64,000 nt of DNA from Pseudomonas gingeri (GCF_013385425.1 NZ_JACAQA010000007.1:186001-250000), one strand, 5' to 3'; counted from the stretch's first letter, positions 27,483 to 36,695 are shown. The notes: generated by a model not told the origin, from the sequence alone. A program made the numbers and translations.

Positions 27483-28358
27483 TCAAGAACGAACCACCGA
27501 GCCCGAAACCGGCAGCTGATCCAGCAGCTTGAGCCCGGTGGTTTTCACGAACGTCTCATAGTCCATCGGCTTTTCGATACGGGTTTCCGCGTTCGGCAGT
27601 ACATAGGCCCAGGCGCGCCTGGACGATACGTCGTAGACCAGCTTGAACAAGCGGGTGGGCACCCAGACCTGGTCATCGCCAATGGTCCCATGGCCCTCGT
27701 CGAAGATCGGACCGGTAAAGACAAACACATTGCCCTCGGCACGCGCCGCGAACTTTCTGACATCGGCCTCGACCTTGCTCCAGATCTTGCGGTTATTGGT
27801 CGGGTCCTGCGGGACCATGTTCGACAGCGCAAAGGACTGCGCCATGGCATTCGCATTCGGCGCATCGGCCGCCGGCGCCTGATGGCCACGGTCCACGGCC
27901 GGATGTTGGGCCCGGTAGTCGCTCAGTTCCGCTCGCGCGCCCTTGGGGATGCGCGGGTCCGGGTAGAACTGGTTGGTACGCTCCTCCCCCTTTGCATCCT
28001 GTAGCTGGGCAGCGCTCAGGCGTTCCACCACCACAAGCGGGGTCTTGCTGGTTTGCGAGTAGAGCACCGCAAAGCTGTCGGAACACAGGGCCATGGGTTT
28101 CATGGTGGCCGGCACACTGGCGGTGCTGATCGGCTTGGCACCCGGGAACAAGTCGGCACAGCCGTCAAATGAAGCCTGTTGCTGTTGGCTCGAATACAGG
28201 TCGATCGCCGCGCCCTGGCTGATGGAACCCGAACGGTGCCCTTGTTTCTCGTGTTGGTTGGGTGGATCGATAAGATCCAGCAGGTTGCGCGCTTGTGCGG
28301 CGCTGGCAGAAAACAACACAAGGGCGGACAGCCCCACTGCGATACGGCGTAGGTTCAT
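27483..28358 (-). CDS. Secreted DNA/RNA non-specific endonuclease (NUC1 family)
   Basis: 291 residues from the ATG at 28358; a longer frame starting at 28466 would put the signal peptide inside. Residues 1-23 are a Sec signal ending SAAQA. The DRGH active-site motif is at 156-159 (His general base H159), followed by the NMVPQ-(D)-P-N..IW region that holds the Mg-binding Asn of Serratia-type nucleases. It should act in the periplasm or outside the cell, degrading nucleic acid for phosphate or nutrients or as a toxin. The DUF4123-like gene lies just upstream on the same strand, with a hairpin between them. No inhibitor gene is seen next to it. Confidence 0.9.
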   Translation of the reverse strand: MNLRRIAVGLSALVLFSASAAQARNLLDLIDPPNQHEKQGHRSGSISQGAAIDLYSSQQQQASFDGCADLFPGAKPISTASVPATMKPMALCSDSFAVLYSQTSKTPLVVVERLSAAQLQDAKGEERTNQFYPDPRIPKGARAELSDYRAQHPAVDRGHQAPAADAPNANAMAQSFALSNMVPQDPTNNRKIWSKVEADVRKFAARAEGNVFVFTGPIFDEGHGTIGDDQVWVPTRLFKLVYDVSSRRAWAYVLPNAETRIEKPMDYETFVKTTGLKLLDQLPVSGSVVRS

Positions 28359-28399
28359 GCTTGGATTCTTTGGATTGGAGTGCGGGGATACAGATGACA

Positions 28400-28420
28400 A
28401 AGCCCTCTGGACGAGGGCTT
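28400..28420. terminator. Hairpin between DUF4123-like and nuclease genes
   Basis: AAGCCCTC-TGGAC-GAGGGCTT, eight base pairs, no clear U-tract. It may terminate the upstream leftward gene or lie in the nuclease 5' leader. Confidence 0.4.
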
Positions 28421-28516
28421 GGAGAGGCGTTTTACGCGTTATGAGCGGAAATTGCCAGCCGCCCAAGCCTAAGGCACCGAGCTATCGGAAGGGTGGGAGG
28501 CACCCGACGTAATGTA

Positions 28517-29329
28517 TCAATGCGCTCCTGACACGATCCGCAGCCTTTGATCCTCCAGATCGAACAGGTTCCATCGCGCCCCTTCGTCCGATTCGACCAG
28601 CAGACGGTTCAATGGCCCGAGAAACTTCGTGAACTCCTCATCGGTGCAGGTGGGCGGGAAGACCGATAAAACCCGTGGATCGTAATACCGAAACATCAGC
28701 AGCTTTTTGTCTTCGGTTCGCACGCGAAGAAATTTCTTCAGATGTAAACGTATGGCGGACATCGGCAATCCTGCCGGGGCAAAGATGAATATCCCCCAAG
28801 CGCGGCCCCAACCTCGATCCAGCAGTTCCCGGGAGGCAGGCGACGTGGACGTCAGTTGGGATTCGGGTTGAGCGGGAGGTGGCAAGACAGGTGCTAGCGT
28901 ATCCGTTTCCACACTGGGCTTTTTTGCCGGACGGCGAACCGCGGGCCTTGCGGCCGGCGCATCAATCCGACCCGCGGCCTCCGACGCCGGTACCCGGGTG
29001 CGCGCCATGGGGACGTAGGGATAAACGTAGGCACACAAATGCCCATTCTGGAGGTTGCGAGAGAATTGTCTCAGCACCTCCGCGTCGGGTAAGCGATGGC
29101 TATGCGCCAACTGGCTGGAGAGCAAGGAGCGCAGACGATGCATCTCTCCGGCACCCTGGAAATATCGGCGAACAAAACGCTCCACCTGCCACGTCTCACC
29201 CAGGTCCATTCTGACCGCTCGCTGGTCGTAGGTTCGGTTACCCGTCCTCGTATCGAACGGGTCATGAGCAAACCCGGCCCTGTCGGCAATCTCGATGCGA
29301 TCCAGTCCGTCAAAAAAACATAACCGCAT
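28517..29329 (-). CDS. Protein with DUF4123-like C-terminal half
   Basis: 270 residues, ATG at 29329, weak ribosome site. Residues ~170-250 (WGRAWGIFIFAPAGL, LHLKKFLRVRTEDKKLLMFR, YYDPRVLSVFPPTCTDEE) match the C-terminal half of DUF4123, the adaptor domain that loads type VI secretion effectors. The N-terminal ~115 residues do not look like the usual DUF4123 start and I do not recognise them. A Pro/Ala-rich linker (about 118-165) joins the parts. No VgrG, PAAR or Rhs gene is adjacent, so it may be an orphan adaptor or a remodelled fragment. The DUF4123 match is fairly sure, the function is not. Confidence 0.65.
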   Translation of the reverse strand: MRLCFFDGLDRIEIADRAGFAHDPFDTRTGNRTYDQRAVRMDLGETWQVERFVRRYFQGAGEMHRLRSLLSSQLAHSHRLPDAEVLRQFSRNLQNGHLCAYVYPYVPMARTRVPASEAAGRIDAPAARPAVRRPAKKPSVETDTLAPVLPPPAQPESQLTSTSPASRELLDRGWGRAWGIFIFAPAGLPMSAIRLHLKKFLRVRTEDKKLLMFRYYDPRVLSVFPPTCTDEEFTKFLGPLNRLLVESDEGARWNLFDLEDQRLRIVSGAH

Positions 29330-29641
29330 AGGCTGAAGGCCCTTAAACGGGATAAGGCGTCATTTGTAGCATAAGTGGCCAGGCAGGCGGTCCCGAAAAT
29401 CCCTGTGTGCTCGACGATTCCCGGGCAGCTTCCTGACATCCGGGAAGGAGGCCAGACCGCACAAAACCGATAGCAGAACAGTCCTGCTTTTGTGTAGGAC
29501 GTCACTGCATGCCTCCCGGCGAGTGGATCCGACAGGCCTCGAGAAAATCTTCGAAGCCCTTATAAGACGCGGGATAGAGCGGTTTTATAGAAACAAAAAT
29601 GACCGCCCATCCTGGGACAATGCAAACTTAAAGATACTAAT
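29330..29641. other. Long non-coding gap upstream of the siderophore operon
   Basis: About 395 bases separate the DUF4123-like start from the siderophore synthetase start, which is divergent. Apart from the Fur box at its right end, I see an imperfect hairpin around 29460-29494 (CACAAAA...TTTTGTG with an inner AGCAG/CTGCT). No convincing small gene with a ribosome site is apparent. Confidence 0.5.
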
Positions 29642-29660
29642 AACAATGATTATCATTGGT
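29642..29660. promoter_or_regulatory. Fur box
   Basis: Centred on CAATGATTATCATTG, this 19-base site matches 13 of 19 positions of the classical GATAATGATAATCATTATC Fur consensus and is nearly palindromic. It lies 65 bases upstream of the siderophore synthetase start, as expected for iron repression of the operon. Confidence 0.8.
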
Positions 29661-29724
29661 TTTCGTGTTTTAACTCGCTATCCTTCGCGTGCTTTCACTC
29701 AAGACCGTGCACAAGGAGTCAGAC

Positions 29725-31650
29725 TTGAAAAATGGATACAGCAAGAAACCGCAAGCCCTGCTGAGTCGCTGGAGCGAAGCGCTCGGCACCCCTCTTTTCC
29801 AAGCCAACCACATCACTCTCGACGCGCTGGTCAACACCCTTGCACCTGCCGCCGAGCGCAGTTTCCAGCGCTTGATCCAGGCGCTGTTCCGCGAAGGTCT
29901 GCTGGACGCCGGCGCGCTCGAATACGACGAGCCCCCTCGATGCTGGTTGACCCTCGCCGACCGCACCCGCCTGTGCTTCGACCATCTGCGCCCTGGACGC
30001 ATGAGCAGTTGGGACCTGCGGGGCGACATCACGGCGTACGGCGATGATCATCCCCCGCACAAGATCCAGTTTCCCTCGGAGCTGCTGAGCCTGCTCAACC
30101 ATGGCCTCGAGTCGCCTGCCGACGCCGAGGTGCTGCGCCGCCTCAACGAAGAACTCGACGACAGTTTCGCCAACGACACCCTGTGCCTGGCCTTCCACGA
30201 GCGCTGGACACTCCAGTTGCATGAATCCATGGACCCGGCGCACAGCGACAATCTGCTGGGCTGGCTCAAGGATGAGCCGAGCATCGCCAACCCCACTTCC
30301 CTGCTGGAACAGTGGGGCACGCTGGGCCATCCCTGGCACCCCAACTACAAGACCAAACTGGGCTTGAGCACAGACCAGGTCATCGACTTCTCACCGGAAT
30401 TCGAAGCCCGTTTCCCGGTGATGCTCTGCGCATTGCACCACCAGTTTGCCCATGTCGAATCACTGGCTGGCACCATGGATTACTGGCAGTGGTGGCAAGC
30501 CCACTTCCCCCAGGCCGCGCAACAGTTGACCGCTGAATTGACCCGCCAGGGCCTTGAAGCCGGCGACTACCTGCCGCTACCGGCCCATCCCTGGCAGGCA
30601 CGCCAGGAGTTGCCGCAGACCTTCGCCAACGAAATCGGTGACCGCCTGCTGGTCCTGACCGATATCGTCGCGTTCACCGCCCACCCGACCATGTCGTTCC
30701 GCACCGTATTGCCTGAAGGCCGCCGTGACGCGCCGATGGTCAAGCTGCCGGTGTCACTGCGACTGACCAGCGTGCAGCGCACCGTTTCACCACGCTCGGC
30801 GCGCATGGGCCCGCGCATCAGCCACCTGATGCAAAGCATCCTGGCGCGCGAGCCCGGGATCCGGAACATTCTCGGTATCGTTCCCGAACGCATCGGTGTG
30901 CATTTCAAGCCACAACCGGTTGACGACGAACGTTCCCGCCACCTGGCCGTACTGTACCGGGACAACCCGCTGAGCCAGTTGCAACCAGGCGAAATGGCCA
31001 TTCCGGTCGGCAGTCTGTTTGCCATCGACCAGCACGGCCAACCGCTGTTGAGGCAGTGGGTGCGCCTGGCCAAGGGCACGGACGATAGCGCCGCCATGCA
31101 ATCGTTCTTCCACGACTACGCGTCGATTGCGGTCCCTGCCCTGCTCGGCATGTACCTGCGCTACGGCGTGGCGTTCGAGGCCCACCAGCAAAACAGCTTC
31201 ATGATCATGGCCGCGGACGGACAGTTGAGCCGCCTGTTGCTGCGTGACTTCGGCGATATCCGGATCGACCGCAAGACCTTGCACGCACAGGGCCTGGACA
31301 TCGAACTGCATGATCCGAAGATGACCCTGTATGACGATGCCGGCTTCGTGCGCGACAAGCTGCTGCATACGGTCTTCATGTGTCATCTGGGCGAACTGGT
31401 GCTGCTCAGCGCCCGCCACTTCGACATCCCCCAGGCCCTGCTCTGGAGTGAACTGGCAACCCAGGTCCGCCAGTGCTTCGACGACTTGCGCGAGCAGGTC
31501 GAACCGCAGCGCTGGGCGACCGAGCGCCAGGCCCTGCTGGAACAGGACTGGCCCGCCAAGTCGTTTATGCGCATGCGCCTGCTCGAGAGTCACGCCGATA
31601 TCGTCGGGCGCCTGCGCAACCCGCTGAGCGTCAACGCCGATGGCAGCTAA
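29725..31650 (+). CDS. NIS siderophore synthetase (IucA/IucC family)
   Basis: About 641 residues using the TTG at 29725, which has AAGGAG 6 bases upstream; a GTG at 29689 gives 653 residues and would put that site inside the gene. The NRPS-independent siderophore synthetase family is clear: LPAHPWQ, HPTMSFRTVLP, VKLPVSLRLTSVQRTVSPR and the C-terminal ferric-reductase-like FhuF region. The enzyme adenylates a carboxylate (often citrate) and joins it to an amine or alcohol. It is the only biosynthetic gene here, with exporter and receptor genes following in overlapping frames. A lone NIS enzyme is the pattern of rhizoferrin-type siderophores (LbtA, FslA), which use citrate and putrescine. That product is an inference. 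Confidence 0.92.
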   Translation: MKNGYSKKPQALLSRWSEALGTPLFQANHITLDALVNTLAPAAERSFQRLIQALFREGLLDAGALEYDEPPRCWLTLADRTRLCFDHLRPGRMSSWDLRGDITAYGDDHPPHKIQFPSELLSLLNHGLESPADAEVLRRLNEELDDSFANDTLCLAFHERWTLQLHESMDPAHSDNLLGWLKDEPSIANPTSLLEQWGTLGHPWHPNYKTKLGLSTDQVIDFSPEFEARFPVMLCALHHQFAHVESLAGTMDYWQWWQAHFPQAAQQLTAELTRQGLEAGDYLPLPAHPWQARQELPQTFANEIGDRLLVLTDIVAFTAHPTMSFRTVLPEGRRDAPMVKLPVSLRLTSVQRTVSPRSARMGPRISHLMQSILAREPGIRNILGIVPERIGVHFKPQPVDDERSRHLAVLYRDNPLSQLQPGEMAIPVGSLFAIDQHGQPLLRQWVRLAKGTDDSAAMQSFFHDYASIAVPALLGMYLRYGVAFEAHQQNSFMIMAADGQLSRLLLRDFGDIRIDRKTLHAQGLDIELHDPKMTLYDDAGFVRDKLLHTVFMCHLGELVLLSARHFDIPQALLWSELATQVRQCFDDLREQVEPQRWATERQALLEQDWPAKSFMRMRLLESHADIVGRLRNPLSVNADGS

Positions 31651-32869
31651 CGACACGGCGCTGCGGTTGCTGGTCGGGATTCAACTGGTGTCCATGGGGG
31701 CCATGGAAATGAGCGGCCCCTTCTGGCCCCTGCAGATCCAGAAGCTGCTCGGTGCCGCCGGTGCCCAGTACACCGGCCTGCTGTCTTCGCTGGTGTACGC
31801 CGGGCCGATGATGGCGGCGATGATCCTGACCCCGATGTGGGGGCGACTGGGCGACCGCACCGGGCACAAGCCGATGATCATTCGGGCGCTGCTGGCGTTG
31901 GCGGTGTGCCAGGCGCTGGCCGCGATCACCTTCGATCCCTGGCTGCTGGTGGGCATCCGGGTGGTTCAAGGTGCCCTGGCCGGGTTTATCGCGGCGGCCC
32001 AGGCCTACGCATTGGCCTGCTGCGGCGCCGGCGGGCGGGGGCAGATTCTCGCCCGCCTGCAATCGGCCACGGCGGTCGGCTCGCTGGCCGGGCCGGTGCT
32101 GGGCGGCTGGTTGATGGATATCTCGGGGTTCGCCTTGCTGTGCTACAGCGCTACCGCGATTTGCCTGTTGTGTGCGGCGATCAGTCTGTTTTTACCCAGT
32201 GACACACAGCGTGCGCCGGCCAAGCAAAAACCGGCGCACGCAGCGCTGCCCAAGGGTTGGCTGGGGGCCATGCTCGGGGTCATCGTGCTGATCCAGGCCG
32301 CCAAGATGATGCCGCAACCGTTCTATGCCTTGTACGTGGCGGACGTCCTGCACGCGCCTGGATGGTTGATCGGCGCCAGCTATGCCGCCAGTGCCGCCAC
32401 CCTGGCCTTGTCCGCGCCGCTGTGGGGACGACTGTTCGACCGCCATCAGCCCGCGCACACCTTGCGGGTCATCGAATGGGTTGCCTGGGCCTGTGCCCTG
32501 ACCCTGGCCTTTACCGCCGTGGCCAGCGAATGGATGGGCTTTCTCGCCAGCCGGCTGCTGTGGGGCGTGTGGCAAGGCGCGCTGCTGCCCGTCGCCTACA
32601 CCTTGATCGCCAACACCGTTGCCCCCAGCCAGCAAGGCTTTGCCCTGGGCCTGGGCAACAGCGCCGCCAAAGCCGGCGCGTTGTGCGGGGTTTTGCTGGG
32701 GGGCATCGGCATGGGAATCGTCGGCGTGGCCCACAGCTTCTGGCTCGTCGCCCTCACCTACGCCATTGCCGCCCTGGGTATCCGCGCCATCCGATCATTT
32801 TCACGAACGCCGGAAACCGGCGTTTTATCGACCCACACTTCTGCGAATCAAACAAAGAAAGAGCCATGA
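31640..32869 (+). CDS. MFS transporter, probable siderophore exporter
   Basis: 409 residues. The start overlaps the end of the synthetase by 11 bases, and its stop overlaps the receptor start (ATGA). About twelve membrane segments; the MFS loop 2-3 signature is visible as MWGRLGDRTGHKPMI, with a second copy LWGRLFDRHQPAHT between halves. Placement between a siderophore synthetase and its receptor, in a coupled operon, points to export of the product, as for LbtB in Legionella. Uptake of the ferric siderophore is the alternative. Confidence 0.88.
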   Translation: MAANDTALRLLVGIQLVSMGAMEMSGPFWPLQIQKLLGAAGAQYTGLLSSLVYAGPMMAAMILTPMWGRLGDRTGHKPMIIRALLALAVCQALAAITFDPWLLVGIRVVQGALAGFIAAAQAYALACCGAGGRGQILARLQSATAVGSLAGPVLGGWLMDISGFALLCYSATAICLLCAAISLFLPSDTQRAPAKQKPAHAALPKGWLGAMLGVIVLIQAAKMMPQPFYALYVADVLHAPGWLIGASYAASAATLALSAPLWGRLFDRHQPAHTLRVIEWVAWACALTLAFTAVASEWMGFLASRLLWGVWQGALLPVAYTLIANTVAPSQQGFALGLGNSAAKAGALCGVLLGGIGMGIVGVAHSFWLVALTYAIAALGIRAIRSFSRTPETGVLSTHTSANQTKKEP

Positions 32870-34986
32870 AAAAAATACAACTTTCCATCCTCCTGCCCTT
32901 TATCGGCTCGCTGAGCACACCGGCCTGGGCCGATCAGAGCGAACCCGCCCAGGCGGCACCCGGTACCCTGCAACTGCAGGAAATGGTGGTGTCCGCCACC
33001 CGCAGCGAAACCAGCATTGCCTCGATTCCAGGCTCCGTGCAGGTGATCAACGAAGAGCAGATCCGCCAGCAGACCGGTGCCGGTCGGCGGGTCGCGGATA
33101 TCCTCGGGCAACTGGTGCCGGGCATCTCCCCTTCCACCGGTGGCATGAGCAACTTTGGCCAGACCCTGCGCGGACGCAACACGCTGATCCTGATCGACGG
33201 GGTCTCCCAGAACGCGACACGGGACAACTACCGCCAGCTCAACAGCATCGCCCCGGAAAGCATCGAGCGCATCGAAGTGGTGTCCGGCGCCAGCAGCGTC
33301 TACGGCGCGGGCGCGTCGGGCGGCATCATCAACATCATCACCAAGCGCAACAAGGGTGAGGAACTGGCGTTCAGCAGCAAGATCGGCATGACCACCGGCA
33401 ACAACCTCAACAACAAGGGCTTCTCCTACGAAGCCTTCCAGAGCGCCACGGGGCACAAGGACGCGCTGGACTGGTACGTGTCGGCCAACACCGTGCAACG
33501 CAACGACCAGTTCGACGGCAACGGCAACCGCATTCCCCAGGACACGTCCCAGGGCAGCAACATGGACACCAGCACCTACGACCTGCAAGGTCGTTTCGGC
33601 TACGCGCTGGATGCCGACAAGAAGATCAGCCTGTCGCTGCAGGACTACAAGGACCAACAGGACACCGACTACACCAAGGACCCGCGCATCACCAACAATG
33701 CCGTCGCGGTAAAAGGCCTGAAGCTGGATGACCAGCCCTACACCCATAACCAGGCGGTCAACCTCAACTACACCGACAAGGATTTCCACGGTCAGGGCCT
33801 GCAGGTCGAAAGCTACTGGCGGCGTGCCGATGCGCTGTTTTTCCCGGACCTGTCACGGGGCCTGGCCGGAGTCTCCGACAACAACAGCATCCAGGATGTC
33901 TACGGCCTGCGGGCGGCGATCGAAAGCAAGATGCCGGACATCGGCCCGGCCACCGGCACACTGGTCTGGGGCGCCGACTATGATCACGAAACCTCGCGCC
34001 AACGCGGCGATCAGTACCGGGTCAATGGGCTGACCTACACCAAGACCGGTACCACCTTTGAAATGGGCCCGGACACCGTGACCGCCACCAAGGCCATTTT
34101 CGGCCAGCTGTCCTACGACGTCGGCGACTGGACCTTGCGTGGCGGGGTGCGTCGCGAATGGATCGAAAGCGAGATCGCCGACAGCATCGCCTATGGCGAA
34201 ATCGTCCAGACCGGCAATCGCGCAACGCTGCCCGGCGGCACCCTGAATTACAACGACACGCTGTACAACCTCGGGGCGGTCTATCACCTCAACGAAAACC
34301 AGGACCTGTTCGCCAACTTCAGCCAGGGCTTTTCCCTACCGGATATCCAGCGCTTCCTGCGTGACGTCAGCAGTACCTACAACATCCATGACCTCAACGC
34401 CCAGGCCATCAAGGTCAACAGCTATGAACTGGGCTGGCGTGGCAACTGGGACAAGTGGCAGGCCAGCGTCACCGCGTACGAAAACACCTCGGACGTCACC
34501 CAGTTCTATGATGCCAACAACCGCGTGCTGCGTCTGATCAACCAGAAGGAACGCGTGCGCGGCGTGGAAACCAGCCTGAGCTACAACGTGACGGATCAAT
34601 GGTCGGTGGGCGGCACTTACGCTTACGCCAAGGGCGAGACCGATCAGAACGGCAAATGGATCGACCTGCCGGCCACACGCATTTCCCCGGCCAAGACCAC
34701 CGCCTTCGTCGGTTATGAGCACGGCGACTACAACCTGCGCCTGCAAGGCATGCGCCTGTCGGACTACGACGCGGCCTTCAAGGACAACAACGGTCGCGAT
34801 ATCAAGGGCTACACGTTGTTCGACCTGCTGGGTTCGGTAGCGTTGCCGGTGGGTCGCCTGGAAGGTGGTGTCTACAACCTGGCGAACCGCAACTACCAGA
34901 ACATGTTCGCCCAGGCCAATGCCCGCGCGCCTTATCCGAATGCTGAAGGCCGGACCTTGAGCGTGAGTTACGCGGTCGATTGGTAA
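32866..34986 (+). CDS. TonB-dependent siderophore receptor
   Basis: 706 residues from the ATG at 32866. A signal peptide ends near SLSTPAWA, then a TonB box-like LQEMVVSATR comes directly before the plug domain (about 50-160: SVQVINEEQIRQQ, LRGRNTLILIDGVSQN, IERIEVVSGASSVYGAGASGGIINIITK). A 22-strand barrel follows, ending in an aromatic-poor VDW terminus. There is no N-terminal STN signalling domain, and no sigma or anti-sigma gene is adjacent, so control is expected from Fur alone. It should import the ferric form of the siderophore made by this operon. Confidence 0.93.
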   Translation: MKKIQLSILLPFIGSLSTPAWADQSEPAQAAPGTLQLQEMVVSATRSETSIASIPGSVQVINEEQIRQQTGAGRRVADILGQLVPGISPSTGGMSNFGQTLRGRNTLILIDGVSQNATRDNYRQLNSIAPESIERIEVVSGASSVYGAGASGGIINIITKRNKGEELAFSSKIGMTTGNNLNNKGFSYEAFQSATGHKDALDWYVSANTVQRNDQFDGNGNRIPQDTSQGSNMDTSTYDLQGRFGYALDADKKISLSLQDYKDQQDTDYTKDPRITNNAVAVKGLKLDDQPYTHNQAVNLNYTDKDFHGQGLQVESYWRRADALFFPDLSRGLAGVSDNNSIQDVYGLRAAIESKMPDIGPATGTLVWGADYDHETSRQRGDQYRVNGLTYTKTGTTFEMGPDTVTATKAIFGQLSYDVGDWTLRGGVRREWIESEIADSIAYGEIVQTGNRATLPGGTLNYNDTLYNLGAVYHLNENQDLFANFSQGFSLPDIQRFLRDVSSTYNIHDLNAQAIKVNSYELGWRGNWDKWQASVTAYENTSDVTQFYDANNRVLRLINQKERVRGVETSLSYNVTDQWSVGGTYAYAKGETDQNGKWIDLPATRISPAKTTAFVGYEHGDYNLRLQGMRLSDYDAAFKDNNGRDIKGYTLFDLLGSVALPVGRLEGGVYNLANRNYQNMFAQANARAPYPNAEGRTLSVSYAVDW

Positions 34987-34999
34987 AACCCGCCCGTGA

Positions 35000-35037
35000 A
35001 GGCGTCAGTCCTCAACCTTTGCAGGGGGCTGACGCCT
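35000..35037 (+). terminator. Hairpin after the siderophore operon
   Basis: AGGCGTCAG and CTGACGCCT, nine base pairs around a 20-base loop, starting 14 bases after the receptor stop. No long T-tract. Confidence 0.5.
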
Positions 35038-35099
35038 CGCCTGCCCATAAGTCATTCTTCATATTCAGGGGGGAGCATTCCCCGCCCTGGAACTGCCCT

Positions 35100-35951
35100 C
35101 TAGTGACGGCTGGCGCCGTAGCGGATGATCACCCGGGTAATCGCCTCGATAATCAGCGGGTCCGCCTCCGGCGCACTGAATAAACGGAACTCGGCATCGG
35201 GCAGCGGCGGCAAGCCATGCTCGGCGCCGAGGACTGCCAATCCCTGGGACACTTGGCTGAGGGTCATCGGCGCGATGGCAAAGCCTGCCAGGGCCGCAGC
35301 CTGCAACGCGGCATAGCTGGTGCAGAGCATGGCCGTGCGCTGGGTGATGCCGGCCTGGGCCAGGCGCGTCAACGCGGCCTCCCGGTAAGGACAGGGCTCC
35401 GGGAACAGGGCCAGGGGCAAGGGTGTCGGCAAGGTGCCTAAAGGTTGTGCGGACCAGGCCCAGACCAGGGGTTCCTGCCATAACGCCAGGCCGGGCTCGC
35501 TGGACTCACACAACGAACCGACCACCAGATCCAGTTCGCCCTGCTTCATCAGGGTCAGCAACGAGCCGGGAATACTGACCTGCACCTTGAGCTGCATGCC
35601 CGGATAGTCGGCGGCGAAGGCCTGCAACTCCCGCAACAGACGGGCATCGGCGAACTCTTCCGAAACACCGATGCGCAAACTCCCTTGAAACGCCGAACGG
35701 GTCAGCTCGGCCCAGGCATCCCGATTGAGCGCCAGAATACCCCGGGCATAGGCCATCAACCGTTCGCCATCGGCCGTCAGTTGTTGGGAGCGGGTGGTGC
35801 GGGTGAGCAGCGGCTTGCCCACCTGCTCTTCCAGGCGCCGCAAATGACCGCTGACGGCCGACTGGGTCAGGTGCAGGCGGGCCGCGGCGCGACTGAAGCC
35901 GCCTTCATCCACCACCGCGACGAAGGTCTTGAGCAACAAGGCATCGAACAT
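35100..35951 (-). CDS. LysR family transcriptional regulator
   Basis: 283 residues from the ATG at 35951, which matches the usual LysR start (FDALLLKTFVAVVDEGGFSRAAARLHLTQSAVSGHLRRLE); an upstream in-frame start adds 16 unrelated residues. The effector domain contains the expected LRIGVSEEFADARLL and DLVVGSL strands. It is divergent from azoR with about 100 bases between, so azoR is its likely target. Confidence 0.92.
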   Translation of the reverse strand: MFDALLLKTFVAVVDEGGFSRAAARLHLTQSAVSGHLRRLEEQVGKPLLTRTTRSQQLTADGERLMAYARGILALNRDAWAELTRSAFQGSLRIGVSEEFADARLLRELQAFAADYPGMQLKVQVSIPGSLLTLMKQGELDLVVGSLCESSEPGLALWQEPLVWAWSAQPLGTLPTPLPLALFPEPCPYREAALTRLAQAGITQRTAMLCTSYAALQAAALAGFAIAPMTLSQVSQGLAVLGAEHGLPPLPDAEFRLFSAPEADPLIIEAITRVIIRYGASRH

Positions 35952-36052
35952 ATGCTGATACGTGATCAATAAGTCTGTAAAACACGATTTATATTTCAAG
36001 TAGCGCTATGTTGCAATGCTCGGGTCTTCTCTCCCCTTCCCTGAGGCCCGCC

Positions 36053-36682
36053 ATGACCGTCCTTCTGCATATCGAATGCTCCCCGCGCAAACAGCGCTCC
36101 GCCTCCCTGGAAATCGCCCGCCAGTTCATTGCTCGCTATCAGCGCAACGCGCCGGATACCCAAGTCGTCACCCTGGACCTGTGGAACCTGGACCTACCGG
36201 AGTTTGACGGGCCGGTGATGGATGCCAAATATGCCGGCCTGAGCGGCACCCCATTGACCGAGGAACAGGACGCCGCCTGGACGACCCTGAAAGATCTAGC
36301 GGCTCACTTGCATCAGGCTGACGTACTGGTGTTCTCCGTTCCGCTGTGGAATTTCGCAGTACCCTACAAGCTCAAGCACTTTATCGACGTGGTTTCGCAG
36401 AAAGACGTACTGTTTGAATTCAGCCCGGAACACGGCCTGCGGGGTTTGCTGCATAACAAGACGGCCGTGAACGTGTATGCGCGCGGCATGGACTTTTCCG
36501 AACCTGCCACGCAACCGATGGACTTCCAGAAACCTTATATGGAAGCCTGGTTGGGCTTTATTGGTGTGACCGACGTGCATTCGCTCTATGTAGAGAAAAC
36601 CATTCTCGGGCCTGACGTCGACCTGGCCTCTCGCCAGAACACCACCGAACAGGCCCTGGCGCTGGCCGATCGCCTGGCCTGA
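36053..36682 (+). CDS. azoR: FMN-dependent NADH-azoreductase
   Basis: 209 residues from the ATG at 36053 with GAGG upstream. Flavodoxin-like fold of the AzoR/AcpD family: LLHIECSPRKQRSASLEIARQF binds the FMN phosphate, and VLVFSVPLWNFAVPYKLKHFID is the hallmark flavin/NADH loop. It reduces azo dyes and quinones by two-electron steps. Pseudomonads often carry several copies. Divergent LysR is the probable regulator; a terminator follows. Confidence 0.92.
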   Translation: MTVLLHIECSPRKQRSASLEIARQFIARYQRNAPDTQVVTLDLWNLDLPEFDGPVMDAKYAGLSGTPLTEEQDAAWTTLKDLAAHLHQADVLVFSVPLWNFAVPYKLKHFIDVVSQKDVLFEFSPEHGLRGLLHNKTAVNVYARGMDFSEPATQPMDFQKPYMEAWLGFIGVTDVHSLYVEKTILGPDVDLASRQNTTEQALALADRLA

Positions 36683-36695
36683 TCGAGCTCTACGG

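Noticed and set aside
29460..29494. CACAAAA...TTTTGTG inverted repeat as a terminator or operator
   Set aside because: Inner stem is only five pairs with a bulge and there is no gene ending there; noted only in the gap description.
32257..32865. 200-codon upstream extension of the TonB receptor frame
   Set aside because: It is the MFS exporter gene read in another frame; the signal peptide begins at 32866.
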